Shown piece after piece: positions 8,914 through 16,407 of a DNA stretch of 64,000 bases. The DNA is taken from positions 2,036,435 through 2,100,434 of the forward strand of contig CALSTG010000001.1 in NCBI GenBank assembly GCA_943789205.1, given 5' to 3'. The stretch comes from an uncultured Flavobacteriales bacterium. Its GTDB lineage: Bacteria; Bacteroidota; Bacteroidia; Flavobacteriales_D; Crocinitomicaceae. A program made the translations under genes and the position numbers. Below the pieces are notes generated by a model that was not told the DNA's origin, made no database searches, and saw nothing but the letters and a program-made list of their open reading frames with translations. Each line of letters opens with the position of its first letter. The stretch's first letter is position 1.

Positions 8914-9926
8914 TCTAAATCCTCCCATTTAAGTTTTGAATCTTCAGATAAATTAATTTTTAATTTTTTCCCTACAACTTCATCGATATGCATGGGGTTT
9001 ATACCATCACCTGGACGCTTAATATCAATATGTTTCATTTCTAAAGTCTCATGAGCATTCAAATTGGTATTTATGTATATACTTTTCCTTGCGGCTATTT
9101 TGTTCTTCAATTCTGAAGCGGAGGGTTCTTTTTCTCCATTTCCTGAAAGCGCCAATTCAATATTTCGAATACTTTCAACCATCTGTTTTAGCTCGGAAGG
9201 TTCCAATGAGGCAGCATGATCAGGCCCTTCCATTGTTCTTGAAATTGTAAAGTGCTTTTCAATAACTTTTGCACCCATTGCAACTGCTGCAATAGCCACT
9301 TCTATGCCTAAAGTGTGGTCTGAATAACCAATTTCAACACTAAAATGCTTTTTAATAGTAAGCATTGCTTTTAGATTTACATCAACAAATGGAGTAGGGT
9401 ATTCGGTATTACAATGTAAGACTGAAATATCATTTTTTAACACTCCATTATTGGTAAGTACGTTAATTGCTGCCTCTATTTCTTTCAAATTGCTCATGCC
9501 AGTTGACAATACAATCGGTTTACCAAAAGAGGCTACATGTTCGAGGTATGGCTTGTTTGAAATTTCCCCGGAAGGGATTTTAAAAAACAAAGGGTTTAGC
9601 GTATTCAAAAAATTTAGACTTTCATGATCAAAACCCGTGGATAAAAATTTCACGCCTTTACTTTCAGCATATTTCTTTAGGTTGTAATGCCATTCTTGAG
9701 GTAATTCAAGTTTTTTCAGCATTTCAAACTGAGCTTCATTATCACTGTTTTTTTGCTGGTATGTTGCTTTTTTTGCATCCTTACTCACCAACTTTTCCGT
9801 TTTGAAGGTTTGAAATTTTACAATATCAACCTTTGCATCTGCCGCAGCGTCTATAAGTGCTTTAGCTATTTTAAGGTCACCATTGTGATTTACTCCCGCT
9901 TCGGCTATGATCAATACAGGTTTCAT
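8910..9926 (-). CDS. neuB: N-acetylneuraminate/legionaminate synthase (NeuB/LegI type)
   Basis: A 338-residue synthase that condenses phosphoenolpyruvate with a six-carbon sugar to form a nine-carbon nonulosonic acid. The TIM-barrel part starts with '[17 protein letters not shown]' and includes '[11 protein letters not shown]', '[12 protein letters not shown]', '[11 protein letters not shown]' and 'GYSDHTLG'. The C-terminal SAF domain carries '[13 protein letters not shown]'. The ATG at 9926 is preferred: it gives the standard N-terminus and an ATGA overlap with the acetyltransferase stop, whereas the longer frame to 9959 adds 11 residues with no homologous look. Neighbouring LegB, LegC and LegG homologues suggest legionaminate as product. 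Confidence 0.93.
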   Translation of the reverse strand: MKPVLIIAEAGVNHNGDLKIAKALIDAAADAKVDIVKFQTFKTEKLVSKDAKKATYQQKNSDNEAQFEMLKKLELPQEWHYNLKKYAESKGVKFLSTGFDHESLNFLNTLNPLFFKIPSGEISNKPYLEHVASFGKPIVLSTGMSNLKEIEAAINVLTNNGVLKNDISVLHCNTEYPTPFVDVNLKAMLTIKKHFSVEIGYSDHTLGIEVAIAAVAMGAKVIEKHFTISRTMEGPDHAASLEPSELKQMVESIRNIELALSGNGEKEPSASELKNKIAARKSIYINTNLNAHETLEMKHIDIKRPGDGINPMHIDEVVGKKLKINLSEDSKLKWEDLE

Positions 9927-10540
9927 TGTTTTATAATTCTTGCTGGATTCCCGACACATGTAACACCATCTGGTATGTCTTTAATAACGATTGTTCCTGC
10001 CCCAATGGTAACATTACTTCCAATCGTGATTCCTGGAATTATTGTTGCGTTAGCACCAATAAATGAACGCGATCCAATTTTTACACCACCCGCTATTGTT
10101 GCACCAGGAGCGATATGGCAATATGCTCCTATTTCACATTCATGTTCTATAATAGCTCCGGTATTAATAATACTTCCTTTTTTTATTTGAGCAATTGCAT
10201 TAATAATTACACCACTTGAAATAAATACAGATTTATCGATTATTGCGCGAGATGATATAATGGAAGAAGGATGAATAATCGTTGTTTGATTCCATAGTTT
10301 TGATTCAATAAAGGCTATAATTTTTTCCCTTATCAGGTTATCTCCGACGCTCGGAAAGAAAAGTTCTTTTTGTTCTGCTACTAGCTCTTTTTCACATCCC
10401 AAATATTTAATACCAAATGGGTTATTGGTATTCTCATTGAGGTCACAATATCCGAGTATTTGGGTATTATTTTCTATTGCTGCATCTATTACAGAATAGG
10501 CATGTCCTGAGTATCCAAGAAATATAATTTTATCATCCAT
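9923..10540 (-). CDS. PglD/NeuD-type sugar acetyltransferase (probable LegH role)
   Basis: A 205-residue acyl-CoA-dependent acetyltransferase. The N-terminal 80 residues form a small Rossmann-like PglD domain beginning '[17 protein letters not shown]'. The rest is a left-handed beta-helix of hexapeptide repeats ('IDKSVFIS', '[20 protein letters not shown]', '[13 protein letters not shown]', '[13 protein letters not shown]') and ends with the conserved 'GNPARI'. The catalytic His-Glu pair of PglD is plausibly the H and E of 'IIEHECEIG'. Between LegC and NeuB it is best placed to N-acetylate the 4-amino sugar (LegH step). An O-acetyltransferase role like NeuD is the alternative. It overlaps LegC by 8 bases. 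Confidence 0.87.
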   Translation of the reverse strand: MDDKIIFLGYSGHAYSVIDAAIENNTQILGYCDLNENTNNPFGIKYLGCEKELVAEQKELFFPSVGDNLIREKIIAFIESKLWNQTTIIHPSSIISSRAIIDKSVFISSGVIINAIAQIKKGSIINTGAIIEHECEIGAYCHIAPGATIAGGVKIGSRSFIGANATIIPGITIGSNVTIGAGTIVIKDIPDGVTCVGNPARIIKQ

Positions 10541-11681
10541 TTTTTCGATAGCTGCTCGGTATGTTAATGATGCGATCTTCTAAAAATTGTGCATTTTTTT
10601 GATGGTCTCTGAAACAATCTTTATACATCGGTAATTTATACATGAGTTGCCATATTGGCCGCGTCATGATTTGATTCTCATTTAAAAAGTTTAAATAATG
10701 GTCCCTTTCTTCTTTATTTTTCAACTCTAAACAAATCAACCAATAATTTACTTTGGACTCATCTGATTCAGTTCTTACTTTTATTCCCAAATCATTGAAG
10801 AATTGATCATAGCTTCTAGCTAGAGTTCTCTTGTTGGCAAGAAAGTTATCTAATTGTTCGAGTTGGGCACATAGAAGGGCCGCATTGATGTTTGGCATTC
10901 TGTAATTGTATGCTAATTCATCATGAAAAAATTCATATGGATGTTTCTTTTTGCCTGTTGTAGTGAGGTGTTTTGCCTTTTCAGCGAATATCAAATTGTT
11001 GGTGACAATGGCTCCGCCTCCACCTGCAGTAATAACTTTGTTTCCATTGAATGAAAACACACCCATCGTACCGAAGGTACCAAGCTTTTTTCCATTTAAT
11101 TCACTTCCTAATGCTTCAGCGGCATCCTCAATGACTGGAATTCCGAATGCATCGCAAATCTCACATATTTCTTCAATCATGCAAGGAAACCCGAAAGTGT
11201 GCATTGGAAGACACGCTTTTATCTTTTTATTTGTCAGGGTATTAATGCAAACTCCATCTTTTACAACCGTATATTCATTGAGAAATGCTTTTAAGGCTTC
11301 AGGGGACAGGCCCATAGTATCTTTATCGACATCTATAAACAGAGGCTTTGCATTACAATAAGTTATAGCATTTGCGGTTGCTACAAAGGTCAGTGCTTGA
11401 GTGATGACCTCATCACCTTCTTGAACACCTACTACTTTTAAGGCAGTATGAATGGCTGAGGTTCCATTCACGACAGCAATCGTATGTTTTGCATCCGTAT
11501 ATTCAGACAGTTTATTTTCGAATGTATTAACAAATTGCCCAACACTAGAAACATAAGTGGAATCAATACATGCATTTAGGTATTTTTTCTCATTTCCTCC
11601 AAAATGTGGTGCATGTAAAGGAATAAATGAATCAGTCTTAAAGAGAGATCTAATAAATGATATGACTTTTTCTTCTTGCAA
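10533..11681 (-). CDS. legC: LegC family PLP-dependent aminotransferase
   Basis: A 382-residue aminotransferase that converts the 4-keto-6-deoxy sugar from LegB into a 4-amino sugar. The N-terminal '[20 protein letters not shown]' followed by '[12 protein letters not shown]' is the hallmark of LegC enzymes and differs from general DegT proteins. The PLP lysine is K215 in '[16 protein letters not shown]' and the PLP-contacting aspartate is D186 in '[10 protein letters not shown]'. Its start lies 4 bases from the LegB stop, and its end overlaps the acetyltransferase start, in pathway order. Confidence in family is high. Confidence 0.92.
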   Translation of the reverse strand: MQEEKVISFIRSLFKTDSFIPLHAPHFGGNEKKYLNACIDSTYVSSVGQFVNTFENKLSEYTDAKHTIAVVNGTSAIHTALKVVGVQEGDEVITQALTFVATANAITYCNAKPLFIDVDKDTMGLSPEALKAFLNEYTVVKDGVCINTLTNKKIKACLPMHTFGFPCMIEEICEICDAFGIPVIEDAAEALGSELNGKKLGTFGTMGVFSFNGNKVITAGGGGAIVTNNLIFAEKAKHLTTTGKKKHPYEFFHDELAYNYRMPNINAALLCAQLEQLDNFLANKRTLARSYDQFFNDLGIKVRTESDESKVNYWLICLELKNKEERDHYLNFLNENQIMTRPIWQLMYKLPMYKDCFRDHQKNAQFLEDRIINIPSSYRKNG

Positions 11682-11685
11682 TTTT

Positions 11686-12873
11686 TTACATTTTTGAATC
11701 TAAATACTTCCCTTTATCTTCATATTCCAGCTCTGGAAGCATTTTAAAAAACAACAATACAATTTCTTCTTTAGTCCAGGAATTATTCATTCTTAGCGTT
11801 TCAATGGTCGTTAAAAAATGATTTAATTTATCTTCATCATAAGTTGTTTTGCTTTTAACAATACCCAGTTTTTCGAAAGTCCTTAAGTCTAAATGCTCAT
11901 TTGGCATATAAAACTCCTCAAAACTTTTTTCACCGGTCGTGTCTGAAACGGTAAAAAAGCAAGGCCATTTTTTATGGACAACGCACTCCGTAACGGCCTC
12001 TCGTGCCTCTTTTTCGGAACTGCAATAATGCACTGCATATCCTTGGTGATTCAAATACTTTTCCGCAATTGACGAAAACGTAATCAAGTCAAGTTCTTCA
12101 GATAGTTTTGGAAAGAAAATATCTCTTGTTTCACCAAAGAGGCATGACATTAAGCAAAGTTGACCTGATTCTTCAGGAGTAACAAAATATCTTTTTACAT
12201 CTGTAGGTGCTACGATAGGTTGCCGTTTGTCAATCCTTTGTTTAAAGCTGTGAAGTAGTGAACCATCTGAGAACGCAACATTTGCAAAACGCGCAGTAGA
12301 AATATCTATTTTTTGACTTTCTTTTAAAATGAACTTCTCCATTATTCGTTTAGAGGCCCCCATCATATTCACTGGATTTGCTGCTTTATCCGTTGAAACA
12401 CAAAAGTATTTCTTGCTCCCTTTCTGAATGGCTTGATTGATAGTCTTTATCGTATTTAGAATATTCACCTCAATCATCCTCATTAATGTGAACGGATCTT
12501 TTTCGCTTCTGACGTGTTTTAATGCAGATAGATTTAATACATAATCAAATCGACCGTCATTATCAATAAAAGAATCATAGGTAGAGGATCCTATGTCTAG
12601 AGCGAAAGTTTGAAAGTCTCCCTTGATGTATCCAAAAGAGCTACGAATATCACGAACAAGCTCTGCAAGATTGTTTTCACTGATGTCAACGACATGAAGC
12701 TTTGTTGGGTTTCTTTTAAAGATCTCTTTAACTACTGCCTGACCTATTGAACCTGCACCACCAAGTACCAAAAATGAACTTGAGGAAACTCGATCCTCAA
12801 TCTGTTTTGTTTTCGAAGCTATGTCTTCTTCGAAAAGGGGTGCTGTTCTTCCGATTAAATTTAAAATATTCAT
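11686..12873 (-). CDS. legB: nucleotide-sugar 4,6-dehydratase (LegB/PglF-like SDR)
   Basis: About 395 residues; an NAD(P)-dependent extended SDR that starts the pathway by dehydrating NDP-GlcNAc to a 4-keto-6-deoxy sugar. The Rossmann motif 'VLGGAGSIGQAVV' lies near residues 36-48. The active-site stretch 'VSTDKAANPVNMMGASKR' has methionine where classical SDRs have the YxxxK tyrosine, as is normal in the FlaA1/PglF/LegB group. It is soluble, without the membrane helices of PglF. A GTG at 12876 is possible, but the ATG at 12873 gives a TGATG junction with the upstream epimerase stop. LegB is favoured over a pseudaminic-type PseB because LegC follows and the C-terminus is extended. Confidence 0.88.
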   Translation of the reverse strand: MNILNLIGRTAPLFEEDIASKTKQIEDRVSSSSFLVLGGAGSIGQAVVKEIFKRNPTKLHVVDISENNLAELVRDIRSSFGYIKGDFQTFALDIGSSTYDSFIDNDGRFDYVLNLSALKHVRSEKDPFTLMRMIEVNILNTIKTINQAIQKGSKKYFCVSTDKAANPVNMMGASKRIMEKFILKESQKIDISTARFANVAFSDGSLLHSFKQRIDKRQPIVAPTDVKRYFVTPEESGQLCLMSCLFGETRDIFFPKLSEELDLITFSSIAEKYLNHQGYAVHYCSSEKEAREAVTECVVHKKWPCFFTVSDTTGEKSFEEFYMPNEHLDLRTFEKLGIVKSKTTYDEDKLNHFLTTIETLRMNNSWTKEEIVLLFFKMLPELEYEDKGKYLDSKM

Positions 12874-13850
12874 CACACTTCTAGTGTTGATTTATGTTCC
12901 CAATACCATTTCATTGCTTCTTGTAAACCCGATCTCAAGGAGAATTCGGGTTTGTAATCAAGCAAGGATTTAGCCTTTTCAATAGAAGCCAATGAATGAG
13001 GGATATCTCCGGTTCTATTTGGGCCGTGAACAGATTGTATGGTAGCGATTTTCGAATCAAATTGTGAAAGGTTCACCTTGATTTCATCATAAAGCTCATT
13101 TAAAGTTGAGCTTTCCCCATATGCAACGTTGTAGACTTGATTTAACGCCTCTTTATTTTTAGTAAACAAGGCTAGCTTATTTATCTGTATTACATTATCG
13201 ATATATGTGAAGTCTCTTGAAAATGAACCGTCTCCATTAATAACTGGACCTTGGTGCGCTAAAAGTAAGGCTGTGAATTTCGGAATTACTGCTGCATAAG
13301 CTCCTTTTGGGTCTTGCCGTCTTCCAAAGACATTAAAATAACGCAATCCAATACATTCCATTCCATAGGTTTTTGCAAAAACATCGGCATAAAGCTCTCC
13401 AACATATTTTGTTATTGCATATGGAGAGAGAGGTTTACCAATGATATGTTCAACTTTTGGTAGGCTTTCAGAATCGCCATAGGTGGAAGAGCTTGCGGCA
13501 TATACAAATCTTTTAATTCCAGCATCTCTTGTTGCCACAATCATATTTAGAGTACCGTTTATATTGATATCATTTGTGGTAATGGGGTCTGCAATTGATC
13601 GAGGTACAGAACCAAGAGCTGCAAGATGAAGTACAGCATCTGCGTCTTTTACTGCATTATTGCATGCGCCAATGTCACGAATATCGCCTTCTATCAAGGT
13701 GAATGACTCAAGCTTAATAAGGTGGCTTATATTTTCTCGTTTCCCGGTTAGGAAATTATCTAGACAAATAACGTCATGACCATGTTTAATTAGATCTTCA
13801 CATGTATTACTGCCGATAAAACCTGCGCCTCCTGTTACTACTATTTTCAT
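12873..13850 (-). CDS. NAD-dependent sugar epimerase (GalE/WbpP-like SDR)
   Basis: A 325-residue extended SDR, probably a UDP-GlcNAc/GalNAc or UDP-uronate C4 epimerase of the WbpP/TviC type. Visible are the NAD motif 'TGGAGFIGSN' at residues 6-15, the 'AASSSTYGDS' serine strand and the catalytic 'YAITK' (YxxxK). 'FNVFGRRQDPKGAYAAVIPKF' is typical of WbpP-like enzymes. The frame is open to an ATG at 13901, but starting at 13850 gives the normal N-terminus 'MKIVVTGGAGFIGS'. It is the first biosynthetic gene after the antiterminator gene. The exact substrate is not determinable. Confidence 0.87.
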   Translation of the reverse strand: MKIVVTGGAGFIGSNTCEDLIKHGHDVICLDNFLTGKRENISHLIKLESFTLIEGDIRDIGACNNAVKDADAVLHLAALGSVPRSIADPITTNDININGTLNMIVATRDAGIKRFVYAASSSTYGDSESLPKVEHIIGKPLSPYAITKYVGELYADVFAKTYGMECIGLRYFNVFGRRQDPKGAYAAVIPKFTALLLAHQGPVINGDGSFSRDFTYIDNVIQINKLALFTKNKEALNQVYNVAYGESSTLNELYDEIKVNLSQFDSKIATIQSVHGPNRTGDIPHSLASIEKAKSLLDYKPEFSLRSGLQEAMKWYWEHKSTLEV

Positions 13851-13918
13851 TTTTATATGGCTTCGCCAATTGTGAGTCCCATTCAAGTCAATGGTTTTCA
13901 CATAATAACAATCAAAGA

Positions 13919-14443
13919 TCAGGCGATTTTATCTTTGATTTTTCTAACTTGAGAGCGCGGTACATGAACGATAAACTGTCTTCCGATGCTTTCAAATTGA
14001 ATGATTACTTTATAATTACGTTGATGTTCAATAGATGTTGCAATAATTCCTTGCAAAGGCCCCTGAGTAACCTCAATTAGGGCACCTTTGTTAATCGTTT
14101 CGAAGTCTTCTTCTTTAAGCTCTACTGAGTCTTTAAGTAGGAGTTTAAGGTTGTTAATTTCGTTTTCACGTACGATTGCATATTTCCCAGAAAGTTTTAA
14201 AATAGAGTAAATACCTTGGATATCGTATATTTTTAATAGTTCTGACTCTATACAATATACAAATAACACTCCTGGAATAAGAGGAATTTCAACTTTCTTT
14301 TTTCGATCACTCCACTGCTTTATTGTGGTTTGTAATGGTAAATAAATCTTATAGCCTGCAACGGTTAGTCGTTCAGCAGTTTTTTTTTCAGCTCTACTCA
14401 ATGTTTTAATTACGTACCACTTTTCGGCAGGTGCTCCAATCAT
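13919..14443 (-). CDS. UpxY/RfaH-like NusG-family antiterminator of the glycan operon
   Basis: A 174-residue NusG paralogue. The N-terminal NGN domain (about residues 5-105) opens with 'KWYVIKTLSRAEKKTAERL' and contains 'YKIYLPLQ' and 'PLIPGVLFVY'. A KOW-type segment follows at about 120-168 ('KGALIEVTQGPLQG'). UpxY proteins of Bacteroides sit first in capsule operons and let RNA polymerase read through long, poorly expressed transcripts. This gene is likewise first in a roughly 14-kb single-strand operon and shares that architecture. General NusG is larger and lies next to rplK in Bacteroidota, so this is a specialised paralogue. Its target sequence is not identified. Confidence 0.88.
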   Translation of the reverse strand: MIGAPAEKWYVIKTLSRAEKKTAERLTVAGYKIYLPLQTTIKQWSDRKKKVEIPLIPGVLFVYCIESELLKIYDIQGIYSILKLSGKYAIVRENEINNLKLLLKDSVELKEEDFETINKGALIEVTQGPLQGIIATSIEHQRNYKVIIQFESIGRQFIVHVPRSQVRKIKDKIA

Positions 14444-14498
14444 TATTACGCTATTCTAAATCTTGAGTAAAGTTAAGAATTTAAAGAGGTATCCTCAT

Positions 14499-14506
14499 CA
14501 AAACTA
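14499..14506 (-). promoter_or_regulatory. candidate -7 promoter element for the glycan operon
   Basis: On the minus strand this reads TAGTTTTG, a full match to the Bacteroidota -7 consensus TAnnTTTG. It lies 55 bases upstream of the antiterminator ATG, in the 138-base divergent gap with pcm. No clear TTTG -33 box sits at the usual distance, so the call is tentative. A leader of about 45-50 nucleotides would result, room for a recruitment signal for the NusG-like protein. Confidence 0.35.
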
Positions 14507-14581
14507 TTAAATTCGAACTAAATTTGTCGTTCATTCAACTGACGGAAAAATTATTTTGAATTATTTAAACTATCATTATTA

Positions 14582-15235
14582 ATGAATCATCTTCAGGATT
14601 CTTATAAACACAAGGGGAAAAGAAAGATTTTAATTCAATCGTTAAAAGAAATGGGAATCATTGATGATCGAATTCTTAAGGCTTTTGACCAAATCCCAAG
14701 ACATTATTTTCTGGATTTAGCATTTGATGAACAAGCATATACAAACATGGCATTTCAGATTGGTTCAGGACAAACAATTTCGCATCCATTCACTGTTGCA
14801 TTTCAGACGCAGTTGTTAGAGCTTTCTAAAGGGGCAAAAGTTTTAGAAATAGGTTCAGGGTCAGGATTTCAGACTTGTATATTGGCTGCTTTAGGAGTTA
14901 AAGTATATAGTATTGAACGTCATAAACAGCTTCATAGAAAAGCCAAGTCAATGGTTGATTATTTTCGTTTTACCGCGAGATTATTTTTCGGGGACGGTTA
15001 TCAAGGTAAAAAAGCCTACGCACCCTACGATAGAATTTTGGTAACTTGTGGTGCTCCGGAACTGCCTCTAGAATTGATTCATCAGTTGAAGAATGGCGGG
15101 ATTCTTGTAATCCCTGTTGGTGACGGTGCTGAACAAAAAATGTTGAAAATTAAAAAGGACCATGAGGGTCAAATTTCTCAAGAGGAATTTGGCACATTTA
15201 AGTTTGTTCCAATGTTGGAACGCAAAGTTAGATAG
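14582..15235 (+). CDS. pcm: protein-L-isoaspartate O-methyltransferase
   Basis: A 217-residue SAM-dependent methyltransferase that repairs isoaspartyl residues in aged proteins. The family signature 'GSGQTISHPFTVAFQT' and the SAM-binding 'VLEIGSGSGFQTCILAAL' are both present, and the 'ILVTCGAPELP' motif follows. Length matches the usual 205-220 residues. It lies divergent from the glycan operon, and its stop is 2 bases before the response-regulator gene, so it probably opens a three-gene unit with that gene and the YfhO gene. No export signal is seen, consistent with cytoplasmic action. Confidence 0.92.
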   Translation: MNHLQDSYKHKGKRKILIQSLKEMGIIDDRILKAFDQIPRHYFLDLAFDEQAYTNMAFQIGSGQTISHPFTVAFQTQLLELSKGAKVLEIGSGSGFQTCILAALGVKVYSIERHKQLHRKAKSMVDYFRFTARLFFGDGYQGKKAYAPYDRILVTCGAPELPLELIHQLKNGGILVIPVGDGAEQKMLKIKKDHEGQISQEEFGTFKFVPMLERKVR

Positions 15236-15237
15236 CT

Positions 15238-16404
15238 ATGAATGTATTGATTATTGATGATGAAAGAGCAATAAGAAGAGCTTTAAAAGAAATCTTGGAA
15301 TTTGAGGATTGTATAGTTCAAGAAGCAGAAGATGGTAAGCAAGGTCTAGCCTTGAGTCAAGAGAAGGAGTTTGATCTTATTTTTTGCGATATTAAAATGC
15401 CTGCTATGGATGGTTTAGAATTCCTTGCCAAAGCCATGAGGCTTAATATTGAGAGCCCTATCATTATGATTAGTGGTCATGGTAGTATTGATACCGCTGT
15501 CCAGGCCATTAAAGATGGTGCATTTGACTTTATTGAAAAACCTCTCGATTTAAATCGCATTCTAGTCACATTGAGGAATGCAAAAGATCGTAATTCTTTG
15601 GTAGCTGAAACAAAGACGCTTAAAAAGACTGTAAAAAAGTTTAAAGGCAGTTCCATTATAGGAGAAACACCTGCAGTTCATGAAATCAAAGGCATGATTG
15701 AGAAAGTTGCCCCTTCTGATGCGCGTGTGCTTATTACTGGTGGTAATGGTTCTGGAAAGGAGCTCGTTGCGCGGTCCTTACACGACTTTTCGAATAGAAA
15801 AAAAATGCCTTTTGTAGAGGTCAATTGTGCCGCTATTCCTGCTGAGTTAATTGAAAGTGAGCTATTTGGTCATGAAAAGGGTGCCTTTACATCTGCTGTT
15901 AAGGATAAAAAAGGAAAGTTTCAGCTTGCTTCAGGAGGAACTTTATTCTTGGATGAAATCGGTGATATGTCTCTAAGTGCTCAGGCTAAAGTATTACGGG
16001 CTCTTCAAGAAAATGTCATACAGCGCGTAGGAAGTGAAAAGGAGATCAAGGTGGATTGCCGCGTGCTTGCAGCCACAAATAAGGACCTAAGAAAGGAAAT
16101 TGCTGAGGGAAGATTTCGAGAGGATCTTTTCCACAGATTGGCAGTGATTATCATCCACGTTCCATCTTTGAATGACCGAAAAGAAGATATTCCTATGCTA
16201 GCCAATCATTTTATTAAAATGGTTTGTTCGGATCAAGGAATTCCTTTAAAAAAGTTTGATAATGATGCGCTAAAGGCACTTAAAAAAGTTGATTGGACTG
16301 GAAACATTAGAGAGCTTAGAAATATCATAGAAAGACTGGTGATACTATGCGGACCTATCATTTCAGATGATGATGTTAAAATGTATTCAAATTCAAAAAA
16401 TTAG
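15238..16404 (+). CDS. NtrC-type response regulator (REC-AAA+) without DNA-binding domain
   Basis: 388 residues. Residues 1-115 form a receiver domain with acidic pocket D7/D8, phospho-acceptor D51, S79 and K101. Residues about 137-370 are a sigma-54-type AAA+ domain with Walker A 'GGNGSGKE' (168-175), Walker B 'GGTLFLDEI', and the arginine-bearing 'FREDLFHRL'. The sigma-54 contact loop reads GAFTSA (215-220) instead of GAFTGA. The protein ends about 15 residues after the AAA+ domain, so the usual Fis-type helix-turn-helix is absent; the following gene starts 3 bases later, and no frameshift remnant is seen. It is therefore a DNA-binding-independent activator, or an ATPase with another role. 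No histidine kinase gene is adjacent. Confidence 0.88.
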   Translation: MNVLIIDDERAIRRALKEILEFEDCIVQEAEDGKQGLALSQEKEFDLIFCDIKMPAMDGLEFLAKAMRLNIESPIIMISGHGSIDTAVQAIKDGAFDFIEKPLDLNRILVTLRNAKDRNSLVAETKTLKKTVKKFKGSSIIGETPAVHEIKGMIEKVAPSDARVLITGGNGSGKELVARSLHDFSNRKKMPFVEVNCAAIPAELIESELFGHEKGAFTSAVKDKKGKFQLASGGTLFLDEIGDMSLSAQAKVLRALQENVIQRVGSEKEIKVDCRVLAATNKDLRKEIAEGRFREDLFHRLAVIIIHVPSLNDRKEDIPMLANHFIKMVCSDQGIPLKKFDNDALKALKKVDWTGNIRELRNIIERLVILCGPIISDDDVKMYSNSKN

Positions 16405-16407
16405 ACC

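Noticed and set aside
9753..10190. 145-residue plus-strand frame across the NeuB and acetyltransferase genes
   Set aside because: The frame is antisense to conserved hexapeptide-repeat and TIM-barrel coding sequence; its proline/isoleucine pattern is a mirror of those repeats.
10951..11361. 136-residue plus-strand frame antisense to legC
   Set aside because: It is a shadow of the conserved LegC active-site region, without start signals or homology features.
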